This document shows, in pieces, positions 8,429-16,692 of a DNA stretch of 36,666 nt (positions are counted from its first letter, which is position 1; every line of letters starts with the position of its first letter). The stretch is from Rhodococcus maanshanensis NBRC 100610 (GTDB lineage Bacteria; Actinomycetota; Actinomycetes; Mycobacteriales; Mycobacteriaceae), in contig NZ_BCXA01000060.1 of NCBI RefSeq assembly GCF_001894865.1, forward strand, positions 1 through 36,666, given 5' to 3'. The position numbers and the translations under genes were made by a program. Below the pieces are notes generated by a model. It saw nothing but the letters and a program-made list of their open reading frames with translations, searched no databases and was not told where the DNA came from.

Positions 8429-10470
8429 CGGGCGACCTGGGCAGCCAGCGCGTCCGGCATCAGCTCGTAGCGCAGATGGCAGCGGGAGAACTCGGCGTTG
8501 CCGTGGACGAGCGAGTTGAGTTCGACCGGGTAGCGGGCGAGCTCGATCTCGGGCACCTCGGCGCGCAGCAGCGACAGCCCGGGACCCTTCACCTCGGTTC
8601 CGAGGACCCGGCCACGCCGGGCCGACAGGTCACTGAGAACGGCGCCGAGATAGTCGTCCGGGAGGGTCACGGCGACGGCGGCGACCGGCTCGAGCAGGCG
8701 GATCGAGGTGTGCCCCGCGGCGTCGCGGAGGGCGAGGCTCGCCGCGGTCTGAAAGGCGGCGTCCGACGAGTCCACCGAGTGGGCCTTGCCGTCGACGAGC
8801 GTGACGCGCACGTCCACGAGCGGGTGACCGGTCGCCACGCCCTTCTCCAGCTGGGCGCGCACGCCCTTCTCGACCGACGGGATGAAGCCCTTCGGGACCG
8901 CGCCGCCCACCACGTGTTCGCGGAACTCGAACCCCGATCCGGTCGGCAGCGGTTCGACCTCGAGGTCGCAGATCGCGTACTGGCCGTGGCCGCCGGACTG
9001 TTTGACCAGCCGCCCGTGCCCGGACGCGTTGCCGCCGAACGTCTCCCGCAGCGCCACCTGGTACGGCACGGTGTCGACGTGGACGCCGTGCCGGTTGCGG
9101 AGCCGGTCGAGCGCCACCTCGGCGTGCGCGTCGCCGGTGCACCACAGGACCAGTTGGTGGGTGTCCGGGTTCTGTTCCAGCCGCAGGGCCGGGTCCTCGG
9201 CGGTCAGTCGGGTCAGCGCCTGGGAGAGCTTGTCCTCATCGGTCTTGCTGTGGGCCTCGACGCCGATCGGCAGCAGCGGCACCGGCAGTGTCCACGTTTC
9301 GAGCACGGACTGCTCGTCGGTGTCTCCGATGGTGTCGCCGATGTGTGCGGCGAGCTTGGGGATGCAGACGATGTCGCCCGCGACCGCCTCGGGCACCGGG
9401 CGCTGCAGCTTGCCGAAGGGGCCGGTGAGGGTGGTGACCTTCTCGTCGGTCGGCTCGCCGGAGTCGGCCGCCGCGCCTGCGAGGTAGACGTGGGAGTCGG
9501 GGAGCAGCGTCCCGGAGAAGACGCGGACGAGGCTGATGCGGCCGACGTAGGCGTCCCCGGTGATCCGGATGACCTGGGCGGCGAGCGGTGCGTCCGGGTC
9601 GGCCGCGGGCGCGGGTTCGCGGCGGTGGGTGGGGTCAGGGAACGCGCCGGTGATGAGGTCGAGCAGTTCGGCCGCGCCGACGCCGTCGTCGGTGACGGCG
9701 AGCGCGGGGTGCAGGGCGCAGTCGACGATCTCCCGGCGCAGACCGTCGGTCAGCGCCTCCTCGTCGAGTGGTTCCCCCGCGAGGTAGCGCTCCATCAGGG
9801 TGTCGTCCTGGCCGGAGATGGCCTCGACGAGGCTCTCGCGCGCCGCCTCGGCCTCGGGGCAGGGGCCGGGTTCGCCGTAGCTGCGGCCGGTGAGCAGGCC
9901 GAGCGACCCGCAGGGCCTGCCGTCCGCGAAGACCGGCAGGTAGACCGGTCGCAGCGTGTCGGTGCCGAGGCCGAAGGCGTCGTGGCAGGCGGTGAGGATG
10001 TCGTCGAAGCCGCTGCGGGCGACGTCGAGTTTGGCCACCACGATGGCCCGGGGGATGCCTGCCGCCGCGCATTCGCGCCACAGTGCCCGGGTTGGCGTGG
10101 TCACCGGGTCGGTGGCCGAGACCACGAAGACGGCGGCGTCGGCAGCGTGCAGGCCCGCCCGCAGCTCGGCGCCGAAGTCGGGATGGCCGGGCGGGTCGAG
10201 GAGATTGACCTTGCAGCCGTTCCACTCCAGCGGCAGCACCGCGAGCTGGACCGACCGTTGCTGGCTGTGCTCGATGTCCTCGTAATCGGAGACGGTGTTG
10301 CCGTCGGGGATCCGGCCGGCCCTGCCGATGGCCCCGGCCGCCAGCGCGAGCGACTCGGCCAGGGTGGTCTTGCCCGCGCCGCTGCACCCGATCAGGACAA
10401 CGTTGCGCAGCTGCTCGGGACGCGAGGCGGGTGGGGCGTTGCCCGCGCGAACCGTCATCCGGTCGGCCAT
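8425..10470 (-). CDS. EF-G-like translational GTPase (EF-G2 type)
   Basis: A 681-residue paralogue of elongation factor G, like the FusA2/EF-G2 proteins of actinobacteria. G1 is GCSGAGKT (28-35), without the GHIDAGKT form of true EF-G. G3 is DPPGH (92-96), keeping the catalytic-type His. G4 is AKLD (146-149) where NKxD is usual, so the base-specificity Asn is replaced by Ala. The later domains (II to V) are all represented, including [17 protein letters not shown]. The ATG start at 10470 has a GGAGGAG ribosome site. Whether it translocates ribosomes is doubtful; a role in stress, recycling or rescue is possible. It sits between smpB and the tmRNA gene and ends convergently in the CTAG shared with smpB. 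Confidence 0.88.
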   Translation of the reverse strand: MADRMTVRAGNAPPASRPEQLRNVVLIGCSGAGKTTLAESLALAAGAIGRAGRIPDGNTVSDYEDIEHSQQRSVQLAVLPLEWNGCKVNLLDPPGHPDFGAELRAGLHAADAAVFVVSATDPVTTPTRALWRECAAAGIPRAIVVAKLDVARSGFDDILTACHDAFGLGTDTLRPVYLPVFADGRPCGSLGLLTGRSYGEPGPCPEAEAARESLVEAISGQDDTLMERYLAGEPLDEEALTDGLRREIVDCALHPALAVTDDGVGAAELLDLITGAFPDPTHRREPAPAADPDAPLAAQVIRITGDAYVGRISLVRVFSGTLLPDSHVYLAGAAADSGEPTDEKVTTLTGPFGKLQRPVPEAVAGDIVCIPKLAAHIGDTIGDTDEQSVLETWTLPVPLLPIGVEAHSKTDEDKLSQALTRLTAEDPALRLEQNPDTHQLVLWCTGDAHAEVALDRLRNRHGVHVDTVPYQVALRETFGGNASGHGRLVKQSGGHGQYAICDLEVEPLPTGSGFEFREHVVGGAVPKGFIPSVEKGVRAQLEKGVATGHPLVDVRVTLVDGKAHSVDSSDAAFQTAASLALRDAAGHTSIRLLEPVAAVAVTLPDDYLGAVLSDLSARRGRVLGTEVKGPGLSLLRAEVPEIELARYPVELNSLVHGNAEFSRCHLRYELMPDALAAQVAR

Positions 10471-10489
10471 CGATGTCTCCTCCCGCAGC

Positions 10490-10525
10490 GACGGGCTGAC
10501 CCGATTCTAGGCGGGTCGGCCCGTC
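10490..10525 (-). terminator. Large hairpin after the secreted hydrolase, with a -10 box in its loop
   Basis: Arms 10490-10503 and 10512-10525 are complementary over 14 positions with one G-T pair, around an 8-nt loop. The hairpin starts 37 nt after the stop of the minus-strand hydrolase and probably terminates that transcript; there is no U-tract. The loop contains the minus-strand hexamer TAGAAT. Confidence 0.6.
10504..10509 (-). promoter_or_regulatory. -10 box of the EF-G-like gene
   Basis: TAGAAT on the minus strand, 33 nt before the ATG. It predicts a leader of about 25 nt carrying the GGAGGAG ribosome site. It lies in the loop of the preceding terminator hairpin. Confidence 0.5.
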
Positions 10526-10561
10526 GCGGCCGGAGGAATGACCTATCGAGACCGCATTGAG

Positions 10562-12649
10562 CTACTTCGCGACGCGCTCCCACATCTGCAGGTAGGCCTC
10601 GGCGCCGCGGCTCATGTCCTCGATCATCTTGTCGCCGTCTTTCCCCGCCGCGATCCGCATGTCCGCGATCCAGTCGGGGATCAGCCCGTACTGCGCGACG
10701 CCGTCCTTGTTGACGTCGAAGACGCGCTCGCCGGTGCGCTGGCGATCCATCGTCGTGCCGCCGTCGAAGGTCTTGTACGGATACTGCAGCGGGTTGGTGT
10801 CGGCGTCCTCACGCGGCTGCGCCTGCGGGCCGAAGCCGTTGGTGTCCGCGCCGTACCCGAAGCCGTAGTAGTAGTCCTCGCTGCGATCCGCGCGGGCCTT
10901 GCGCCAGGCGGAGACGAAGCTGTCCTTCTTCGGGTCGGAGTTGAGACCCGAGGCGTAGGCGGCGACGAAGCCGCCCAGCGCGTAGATCCGCTTGTAGTTC
11001 AGCGGGTCGGTCCAGCTGTGCGTGGAGACCACACCGGAGTACTTGACCTTTTCGAGGATCCGCAGGGTGTCCTCCGCGGTCTTGACGCTCATGTGGTCGA
11101 GATCGACGATCATGCCGCGGTCCATCATGCCGCGGATCATGTGCTCGCCGAGCTTCGTCAGCCCACGGGTGTTGCAGAGCGGTCCGGACGGGTAGACCGG
11201 CGTGGTGACACCCGGCGGCAGCGCCGAGAGCACCTCGGCCGGGCCGTCGCCGACGGAGAGCAGCGGGTTGTCGTGCTCGGGGGTGGTGCACGCCTCGGCC
11301 TGCCAGAACTTGCCGGTGCCGAGGAAGTTGCCCGCGTTGACGGCGATGCCCTGGATGCCCGGGTCGAACCGGACGCCGCCGAAGGCGTTGTCGAACTTGT
11401 GCGTGACGACCATCTGCCGCACACCCATCGCGTAGACCTCGTCGAGGCCGCGGTCGATGTCGGCCTCGTTGCACTGGGGCACGTCGTTGCGGATGGAGCA
11501 TCCGAACAGTTCGGACGTCTCGATGCCCATGGTGACCGCGAGCTTGCCCTCGCTCGCCACCTTGCGGACCTCTTCAGGAGACCTGACGATCCGGAACCAG
11601 CCGCGACCGGGGCCGCCGTACTGGGCGTCGATGTAGTCCTGCATCTGCCGGACCTGCTCGGCCTGCGCACGGATGGTGTCCATGTCGTTGCAGGAGCGGT
11701 TCTTGAGCGGATAGACGTCGCAGAGAACCCGGTTGTTCACCAGCAGGTTGGTGAAGACGCGCAGTCCGCCGCGCCAGGCGCGCTCGACCCACCGGTAGTA
11801 GGTCTGCTCGTGGGTCAGCGAGTCGTGGCTCGGCCAGTCCTTGAACGTGGGCCAGCCGGTGGTGTCGTGCTCGGCGACCGGGGTGCCGTGCGAGAGGATG
11901 TTCTCGAGCAGCGCAGGCATCCCGTCCTCGCCGTGATCGGCGCAGTCGCGCAGCGCGACCGTGATGCCCTGCGGATCGAAGGGGGTGCCGCAGTGCACCT
12001 GGCCGCCGATGAACAGGTTGGCGTCGAGGTGGACGTGCGCGTCGATGAACCCGCGCACCTCGCCGTTCGGGCCGGTGCCGGAGAGCGGCTTGCCGGTCGC
12101 GTTCACCTCGGAGTCGGGGAAGGTCGCGCAGCCCTCGGCCGGAGTGAGGACGAAGCGCCCGCCCGCGGGGTTGACGCCGGGGTCAGTGAGCTCCATGTTC
12201 CCGTTGGCGGCGGTGAGCTGGTTGCCGTTGGCGGTCGCGGTAACGGCGTAGGTGCCGTCGGTGTGCGTCAGCGTCCAGTCGGTGGTCGGCAGCGCGTCGC
12301 GAGTCGAGACGATTGCGCGCTTGCCGTCGTGGGCGAGCATGTCGCCGCCCTTGCCGTAGAACATGAACCGGCCCAGCTGTGCGGCGTGCGTGCGGAACGC
12401 CTCGGCACCGCCTACTGTGTCGGCATCGGCGCGGTAGCCGCCGTCGGCTCGGCGGACGAACTTCCCGCTCTGCTCCGACTTGAGGGCGTAGCAGCCGTTG
12501 GCCAGCCCGAAGACGGGGTCGTCGCCGGGGCCGATCGGGTCGGACGAGGGCTGCGATGCCGCGATCCCACCGCCGGCCAGGACCAGTGCCAGCGTTGCGG
12601 CCAGTGCGTTTACCCATCGACGGCGTGAACGCCCTGGTTTATGTGTCAT
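10562..12649 (-). CDS. Secreted metal-dependent hydrolase, amidohydrolase / membrane-dipeptidase-like
   Basis: A 695-residue exported protein. A Sec signal peptide covers about 1-32 (basic start, then a Leu/Ala-rich run). Residues 45-175 form a Cys-containing, aromatic-rich region that may be a beta-trefoil or similar fold. The catalytic part starts with FIDAHVHLD (His205, His207) and continues with VDLDHMS (His near 519) and STHS (His near 544), the order of metal ligands in M19 dipeptidases and related TIM-barrel hydrolases. It probably cleaves a peptide or amide outside the cell. ATG 12649 was chosen because the signal peptide follows and GAAGG lies just upstream; the 48 extra codons in frame are not protein-like. 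Substrate unknown. Confidence 0.75.
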   Translation of the reverse strand: MTHKPGRSRRRWVNALAATLALVLAGGGIAASQPSSDPIGPGDDPVFGLANGCYALKSEQSGKFVRRADGGYRADADTVGGAEAFRTHAAQLGRFMFYGKGGDMLAHDGKRAIVSTRDALPTTDWTLTHTDGTYAVTATANGNQLTAANGNMELTDPGVNPAGGRFVLTPAEGCATFPDSEVNATGKPLSGTGPNGEVRGFIDAHVHLDANLFIGGQVHCGTPFDPQGITVALRDCADHGEDGMPALLENILSHGTPVAEHDTTGWPTFKDWPSHDSLTHEQTYYRWVERAWRGGLRVFTNLLVNNRVLCDVYPLKNRSCNDMDTIRAQAEQVRQMQDYIDAQYGGPGRGWFRIVRSPEEVRKVASEGKLAVTMGIETSELFGCSIRNDVPQCNEADIDRGLDEVYAMGVRQMVVTHKFDNAFGGVRFDPGIQGIAVNAGNFLGTGKFWQAEACTTPEHDNPLLSVGDGPAEVLSALPPGVTTPVYPSGPLCNTRGLTKLGEHMIRGMMDRGMIVDLDHMSVKTAEDTLRILEKVKYSGVVSTHSWTDPLNYKRIYALGGFVAAYASGLNSDPKKDSFVSAWRKARADRSEDYYYGFGYGADTNGFGPQAQPREDADTNPLQYPYKTFDGGTTMDRQRTGERVFDVNKDGVAQYGLIPDWIADMRIAAGKDGDKMIEDMSRGAEAYLQMWERVAK

Positions 12650-12772
12650 GTGCCTTCGACTTCCCCGGTGAATCCGCTGAATGATTTCGCTGAGAAGGGT
12701 AGTGGATTTTGGACGAACGTCCAGGTGAAACGCCCGAGAAGTTATTGGGATGATTTCGCGGCGCAAGGGCGT

Positions 12773-12778
12773 TACAGT
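12773..12778 (+). promoter_or_regulatory. Candidate -10 box of ssrA
   Basis: TACAGT, 32 nt before the mature tmRNA 5' end, leaving a short 5' precursor to be trimmed. No convincing -35 was found. Confidence 0.4.
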
Positions 12779-12809
12779 ATGTGGTCCCAGCACGGTGCTG
12801 GGTACGTAC

Positions 12810-13177
12810 GGGGCTGAACGGTTTCGACTTTGTACGTTGAGTTAGGGGAAGCGTGTCGGTGCAGGCAAGAGACCACCGTAAGCGTCGCTGCAAACCTATA
12901 AGCGCCGATTCCAATCAGCGCGACTACGCTCTCGCTGCCTAAGTAGCGAAGCGTGTCTGTCAGTCCGATCTCGCCCTCGGGTCGGGTACTGGCATCAGCT
13001 AGAGGGCTTTACCGGTCGGCTCGGTCACGGAGTCGTTCGGGACATCAAACAGTGACTGGGATCGTCATCACGGCTTGTTCGCGAGACCGGGAGATCCGAG
13101 TAGAGGCTTAGCGAACTGCACACGGAGAAGCCCTAGCGATTCGGCGGAGGACCCGGGTTCGATTCCCGGCAGCTCCA
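12810..13177 (+). ncRNA. ssrA: Transfer-messenger RNA (tmRNA)
   Basis: Bifunctional RNA of trans-translation, acting with SmpB. The 5' end GGGGCUGAACGGUUUCGAC and the 3' end GGGUUCGAUUCCCGGCAGCUCCA form the alanyl tRNA-like domain (GGGGCUG pairs with CAGCUCC). The tag reading frame begins with GCC at 12904 and ends with TAA at 12942, encoding ADSNQRDYALAA; the M. tuberculosis tag has His in place of this Asn. The 3' CCA is not encoded (CAA follows the discriminator), so it must be added by nucleotidyltransferase. About 368 nt, followed at once by a strong terminator. Confidence 0.97.
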
Positions 13178-13182
13178 CAAAG

Positions 13183-13229
13183 GCCCCGGTCAGAACCCAG
13201 AAATGGGGATCTGACCGGGGCTCTTTTTT
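13183..13229 (+). terminator. Rho-independent terminator of ssrA
   Basis: A perfect 12-bp stem (GCCCCGGTCAGA pairing with TCTGACCGGGGC), a 15-nt loop, then CTCTTTTTTG. This is the only clear stem with a long U-tract in the window. Confidence 0.93.
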
Positions 13230-13254
13230 GCCCTGTGTAGGCGGGGTTCTGTCC

Positions 13255-14640
13255 TCAAGCCGGTGTCACCCGCGAGACGGCCGGAGGCTGCCAATTTCCG
13301 TCGAGGACCGTCTGTTCCGGCCAATACGCGCGGAGGTAGATCGTGAACTCGTCGGCAGGGGCAGGCAACCAGTTCGCGAGGAGCTTCGGATCGGTGGGTG
13401 CCTGGCCGCCGACCGTGATCGTCAGCGATCCGTCGTCCCCACTGGTGAGGTTCTGATTCTTGGTGCCGAGCGAGTAGCGGTCGAGGTTGTTGGGGTGGAA
13501 GAAGTGGTGCTTGTTGTAGACCGTGAGCGACCAGAAGCCGCGCACCGGTGGTAGCTGACCGGCGGGGAAGGCCACGGAGTATGTATTCGAGCCGTGCAGG
13601 CGGGCGGCGGCGTCGTCGAGGTCCTGGTAGTAGTAGACGGTTTCGTTGGGCGTGTTGACGAAGATGTTCGATTTGCCGATCGCGGTGCGGGACAGGTAAT
13701 CCGTGCCGAACGCGGCACCGTTGCGCTGAGTGGTCCAGTTGTGTGCGACAGGGATTCCGATGTTGCGGAACTCGAACAGCTCTCCCACAGTGGCGTCGGT
13801 GTCGATCGCCGATTGCCGTAGTGCCCCGGCTACCGCAGGGTCACGGTCCGCGGCGGCGAGGACCGAACGGAACCAGTCGTACATCGCCTCCTCTCCCGGC
13901 AACGGGGGCACCTCGTCGAGTACCGCCCCGAACGCGTCGAAGTACGTCTCGGGGTCGACCCACTGGGTTTCCGCCTCATCGCCGGTCGCGCCGCCGCCCC
14001 CGAATGACGGCACGCTCGACCAGTCCCGGATCTTGACCTCGCCGTCGAACTCCGACAACGGATACATGCTGATCCGGCCGACGATCGGCGCGATGGCCGC
14101 GCGGTCCTCCACGGTGTCGTCCATGAACACCCGCGGGATCACGGCACCGACCCGGGTGTCGTACCGGAACACGCCGGTGATGCCCTCGGGTACGTCTCCG
14201 TCCCAGGATGCGGGCGCGAGCAGGTAGAAACCCGGTGCCGTCCCGTACATCTTGCCGAGCTCGACGAACGAGTCGGTGCGCTGATCGACCACCTGGTACA
14301 CCCAGAACCGGTCGCCGAAATCGGGCACCTGAACGACGGACGGTCCCCGTTCGGCGTCGAGGACACCGAACCCGTACGCGACGTCCTGGTTCGGGCATGC
14401 CACGACGCGCTCCTCCGGGCGGATGTAGTCGTGCAGCATGCCGATCGTCCCCGGCGGGCCCGCAGGCACGATGCCGGCGAGCAGCCCGGGCTCGGGCAGC
14501 TTCTCCATCAACGTCCGCCGGTTGTGCATGTTCACCAGCGACCAACCCCAGAGATAGGCGACGTTGCCGATCGCCCGTGCATAGTCGACCGTCATCTTCG
14601 GACCGCTCAGACCTTCGGCACCGGACATCCACGGCTCCAT
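13255..14640 (-). CDS. DUF1254/DUF1214 domain protein A
   Basis: About 461 residues. The N-terminal half matches the DUF1254 style (YAYLWGWSLVNMHNRR-like start, then PNQDVAYGFGVLD and FWVYQVVDQRTDSF). The C-terminal part carries the DUF1214 style (NTPNETVYYYQDLDD, GFWSLTVYNKHHFF, and a final stretch ending in a YLRAYWPE motif). The function of the family is not established. There is no signal peptide, so it is probably cytoplasmic. ATG 14640 is used; an in-frame TTG at 14661 and an ATG at 14628 are alternatives, because GAGGGA lies directly against ATG 14640. It is divergent from a second member of the same family, and both start behind the same 11-bp promoter motif. Confidence 0.78.
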   Translation of the reverse strand: MEPWMSGAEGLSGPKMTVDYARAIGNVAYLWGWSLVNMHNRRTLMEKLPEPGLLAGIVPAGPPGTIGMLHDYIRPEERVVACPNQDVAYGFGVLDAERGPSVVQVPDFGDRFWVYQVVDQRTDSFVELGKMYGTAPGFYLLAPASWDGDVPEGITGVFRYDTRVGAVIPRVFMDDTVEDRAAIAPIVGRISMYPLSEFDGEVKIRDWSSVPSFGGGGATGDEAETQWVDPETYFDAFGAVLDEVPPLPGEEAMYDWFRSVLAAADRDPAVAGALRQSAIDTDATVGELFEFRNIGIPVAHNWTTQRNGAAFGTDYLSRTAIGKSNIFVNTPNETVYYYQDLDDAAARLHGSNTYSVAFPAGQLPPVRGFWSLTVYNKHHFFHPNNLDRYSLGTKNQNLTSGDDGSLTITVGGQAPTDPKLLANWLPAPADEFTIYLRAYWPEQTVLDGNWQPPAVSRVTPA

Positions 14641-14681
14641 TCCCTCGACCGAGAGTGACAACTACAGGACGAACAGCAACG

Positions 14682-14692
14682 ACGCTATGAAC
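14682..14692 (-). promoter_or_regulatory. Promoter motif GTTCATAGCGT, minus-strand copy
   Basis: GTTCATAGCGT on the minus strand, containing the -10-like TAGCGT. It lies 41 nt before the ATG of DUF1254 protein A. An identical 11-mer in the opposite orientation precedes the divergent paralogue. Confidence 0.5.
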
Positions 14693-14801
14693 ATCCGGGC
14701 CGGTTCGACTCACCCGGAACAGATGAACCGACGCCGAGATCCGGGAACCTGCCTGCCTCGTCAGCTTCACCCCGATCGCATGAGGCGGCGGGCCGATGTG
14801 G

Positions 14802-14812
14802 GTTCATAGCGT
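14802..14812 (+). promoter_or_regulatory. Promoter motif GTTCATAGCGT, plus-strand copy
   Basis: The same 11-mer as at 14682-14692, inverted, 40 nt before the ATG of DUF1254 protein B. TAGCGT (14807-14812) would serve as the -10. Confidence 0.5.
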
Positions 14813-14852
14813 GGCAGCACGACATCCGCGTTCTCGTTGGAGGTGCTGCGCA

Positions 14853-16292
14853 ATGACGATTGGCAATTCCGGTTCCGCTTCGACATCGGCCGAGCTGCTC
14901 GCGGCGATCGAGTCCGTCTCCTCGCCGGACACCGTCGACACCCCCTTCGGGCAGCTGAACTTCTTCGACGGGGTCCCACTGCCCGAGTCCGTGTCGACGA
15001 TCTACGACGCGCTGGATCTGATCCGCGGGGTCGACGTGTTCCTCAACTGCGTGCCCGGCGCATCGCTGGTGGCGCTCCGCCGCGGCCTGCGCACGCTCGG
15101 CATCGACTCACCCCGCGCCATCGGCTACACGGACCCGCGGGCGAACTCGCGCACGATCGGGTTGACCCCGAACACCGAGACGACCTACGGCACGACGTTC
15201 CTGGACCTGAAGGCCTGGGGCCCGACGATCATCGAGGCACCACCCAATTCGATGTGCGTCGTCGACGACTTCTGGTTCCGCTACGTCACCGACATGGGCA
15301 TCCCGGGACCCGACCACGGCCAGGGCGGCAACTACCTGTTCCTTCCGCCCGGATACGAGGGTGAGGTGCCGGACGGCTACTTCGTCCTCCGCAGCCCGAC
15401 CTTCACGAACTGGGTGGTCCTGCGCGCGCTCGGCGGGGTTGCTGACGTGAGGAAGACGCGCATCTATCCGTTGAGCGAGCTCGATTCCCCGAGCCCCAAC
15501 GAGTGGATCAACTGGGTGGAGGAGAGCTGCAACACGGTGCACGCGAACGACCTGTCGTTCTACTTCGAGGTCGACGAGATCGTCCAGGAGGAGCCTGCCG
15601 AGGCGCTCGATCCGGAACGCGCCGGTCAGCTCGCCGCGATCGGGATCGTCAAGGGGCGACCGTTCGACCCGGACGAGCGGATGCGCGGGATCCTCGACAA
15701 GGCGGCACGCATCGGTGCCGGAATGGCGCGGGCGCTGTCCTACGCGCCGCGGGATCCGCAGGCCTCGCTGTACGGGTCGTGGAACAACGCCTTCGTCGGG
15801 GGCAGTCACGAGTTCCTCCGCGACGGTGCCCGGTTGCTCGACGCCCGCACCCAGTTCCACTACATCGCCACGGTCATCACCCCGGCGATGGCGCGCGCGA
15901 GGGTCGGCGCCGGCTCGGCCTACGCCTACACGGTGCACGACGCGCGAGGCGAGGTGCTCGACGGCGGCCGCAGCTACCGGCTCCACGTGGACCCGAACCC
16001 GCCTGCGAAGAACTTCTGGTCCGTCGACGTCTACGACACGCAGACCCGGTCGCTGATCCAGGTCCCGTCGACGATCTGGCCCGCCGTGGCGAGCAACTCC
16101 GGCCAACTGGTCGCCAACGACGACGGCTCGCACGACCTGTTCTTCGGCCCCACCGCGCCGGAGGGCAGGGAGTCCAACTGGGTCGAGACCCTCCCGGGCA
16201 AGTCCTGGTTCCCGTTGTTCCGTCTGTACGGGCCACTCGAACCGTGGTTCGAGCAGACCTGGAGGCTGGGCGAGTTCGAGCCGCTGGACTGA
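14853..16292 (+). CDS. DUF1254/DUF1214 domain protein B
   Basis: A 479-residue paralogue of the divergent protein A. The DUF1254 part is at about 60-190 (ANSRTIGLTPNTETTYGTTF, FWFRYVTDMGIPG, GNYLFLPPGYEG). The DUF1214 part is at the end (SAYAYTVHDARGEVLDGGRS, KNFWSVDVYDTQTRS, SNWVETLPGKSWFPLFRLYG). ATG 14853 is fixed by GGAGG at 14839-14843, 9 nt before it. No signal peptide. Function unknown; the shared regulatory motif suggests the pair is expressed together. Confidence 0.82.
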   Translation: MTIGNSGSASTSAELLAAIESVSSPDTVDTPFGQLNFFDGVPLPESVSTIYDALDLIRGVDVFLNCVPGASLVALRRGLRTLGIDSPRAIGYTDPRANSRTIGLTPNTETTYGTTFLDLKAWGPTIIEAPPNSMCVVDDFWFRYVTDMGIPGPDHGQGGNYLFLPPGYEGEVPDGYFVLRSPTFTNWVVLRALGGVADVRKTRIYPLSELDSPSPNEWINWVEESCNTVHANDLSFYFEVDEIVQEEPAEALDPERAGQLAAIGIVKGRPFDPDERMRGILDKAARIGAGMARALSYAPRDPQASLYGSWNNAFVGGSHEFLRDGARLLDARTQFHYIATVITPAMARARVGAGSAYAYTVHDARGEVLDGGRSYRLHVDPNPPAKNFWSVDVYDTQTRSLIQVPSTIWPAVASNSGQLVANDDGSHDLFFGPTAPEGRESNWVETLPGKSWFPLFRLYGPLEPWFEQTWRLGEFEPLD

Positions 16293-16319
16293 CGTCGGCT
16301 CCCCGTGGTGTTGCCTGCG

Positions 16320-16336
16320 CGTAACACTGGGTTACG
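16320..16336. repeat. Palindrome CGTAAC-N5-GTTACG
   Basis: Perfect 6-bp arms around ACTGG, 28 nt after the stop of DUF1254 protein B and about 150 nt before the small ORF. Candidate protein-binding site. It is too short and AT-poor to be a terminator. Confidence 0.35.
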
Positions 16337-16393
16337 AAACCCTACCCGGAGGTTTCTTTCTTGTAATGCATTGCGCCCCAGCATGTTCAGGGC

Positions 16394-16423
16394 TTGGTGA
16401 TGGTGCTTCCGCTCGGCTAGAAA
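16394..16423 (+). promoter_or_regulatory. Candidate promoter of the 36-residue ORF
   Basis: TTGGTG (16394-16399), an 18-nt spacer, and TAGAAA (16418-16423). It predicts a leader of about 55 nt before ATG 16487. Confidence 0.35.
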
Positions 16424-16486
16424 TGCAGCAGCGCCGAGGTGGCGTCACAGCGAAGCAAGGCTTCACGGTCGAGAAGGAGTGATCAC

Positions 16487-16597
16487 ATGGGATCGACAGC
16501 AGAGGATCTCACCATGGTCGCGGCAGGGGCGACCTTGGTGTCGGCGGTCGTTGCGGTGGTCGCGGGCATCGCAGGCGTCGCTTCGCTTTCTGCGTGA
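16487..16597 (+). CDS. 36-residue hydrophobic small protein
   Basis: A short ORF encoding MGSTAEDLTM followed by an unbroken Ala/Val/Gly/Leu helix (residues 10-36), so a single-pass membrane or membrane-associated peptide. Support: ATG 16487 lies 7 nt after AAGGAG (16474-16479), the best ribosome site in this part of the window; a possible promoter is placed upstream; and a hairpin at 16627-16654 closes the unit. No family is recognised. Size and lack of charge recall small pore-forming or regulatory membrane peptides of mycolic-acid bacteria, but no sequence similarity to PorA/PorH is evident. Its neighbours do not reveal its role. Confidence 0.6.
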   Translation: MGSTAEDLTMVAAGATLVSAVVAVVAGIAGVASLSA

Positions 16598-16626
16598 GCG
16601 TGTCCACGCTCAACGCCAGTTGAGTA

Positions 16627-16654
16627 GCCCCGCAGTCGGATTCGGCTGCGGGGC
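16627..16654. terminator. Hairpin between small ORF and lipase, probably bidirectional
   Basis: GCCCCGCAG (16627-16635) pairs with CTGCGGGGC (16646-16654) over a 10-nt loop. It lies between convergent transcription units: 30 nt after the small ORF and 39 nt after the minus-strand lipase stop. No U-tract. Confidence 0.6.
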
Positions 16655-16692
16655 CTCGCTGCGTTCGGTGTCGTTGCCGATCGCGGCCGTGG

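Noticed and set aside
8476-12628. Two very long plus-strand ORFs opposite the GTPase and the secreted hydrolase
   Set aside because: No start signals and a biased shadow composition; the minus-strand genes carry all recognisable motifs.
12711-12722. GGACGAACGTCC as an operator upstream of ssrA
   Set aside because: Arms of only 5 bp and no match to a known box such as LexA; likely chance in GC-rich DNA.
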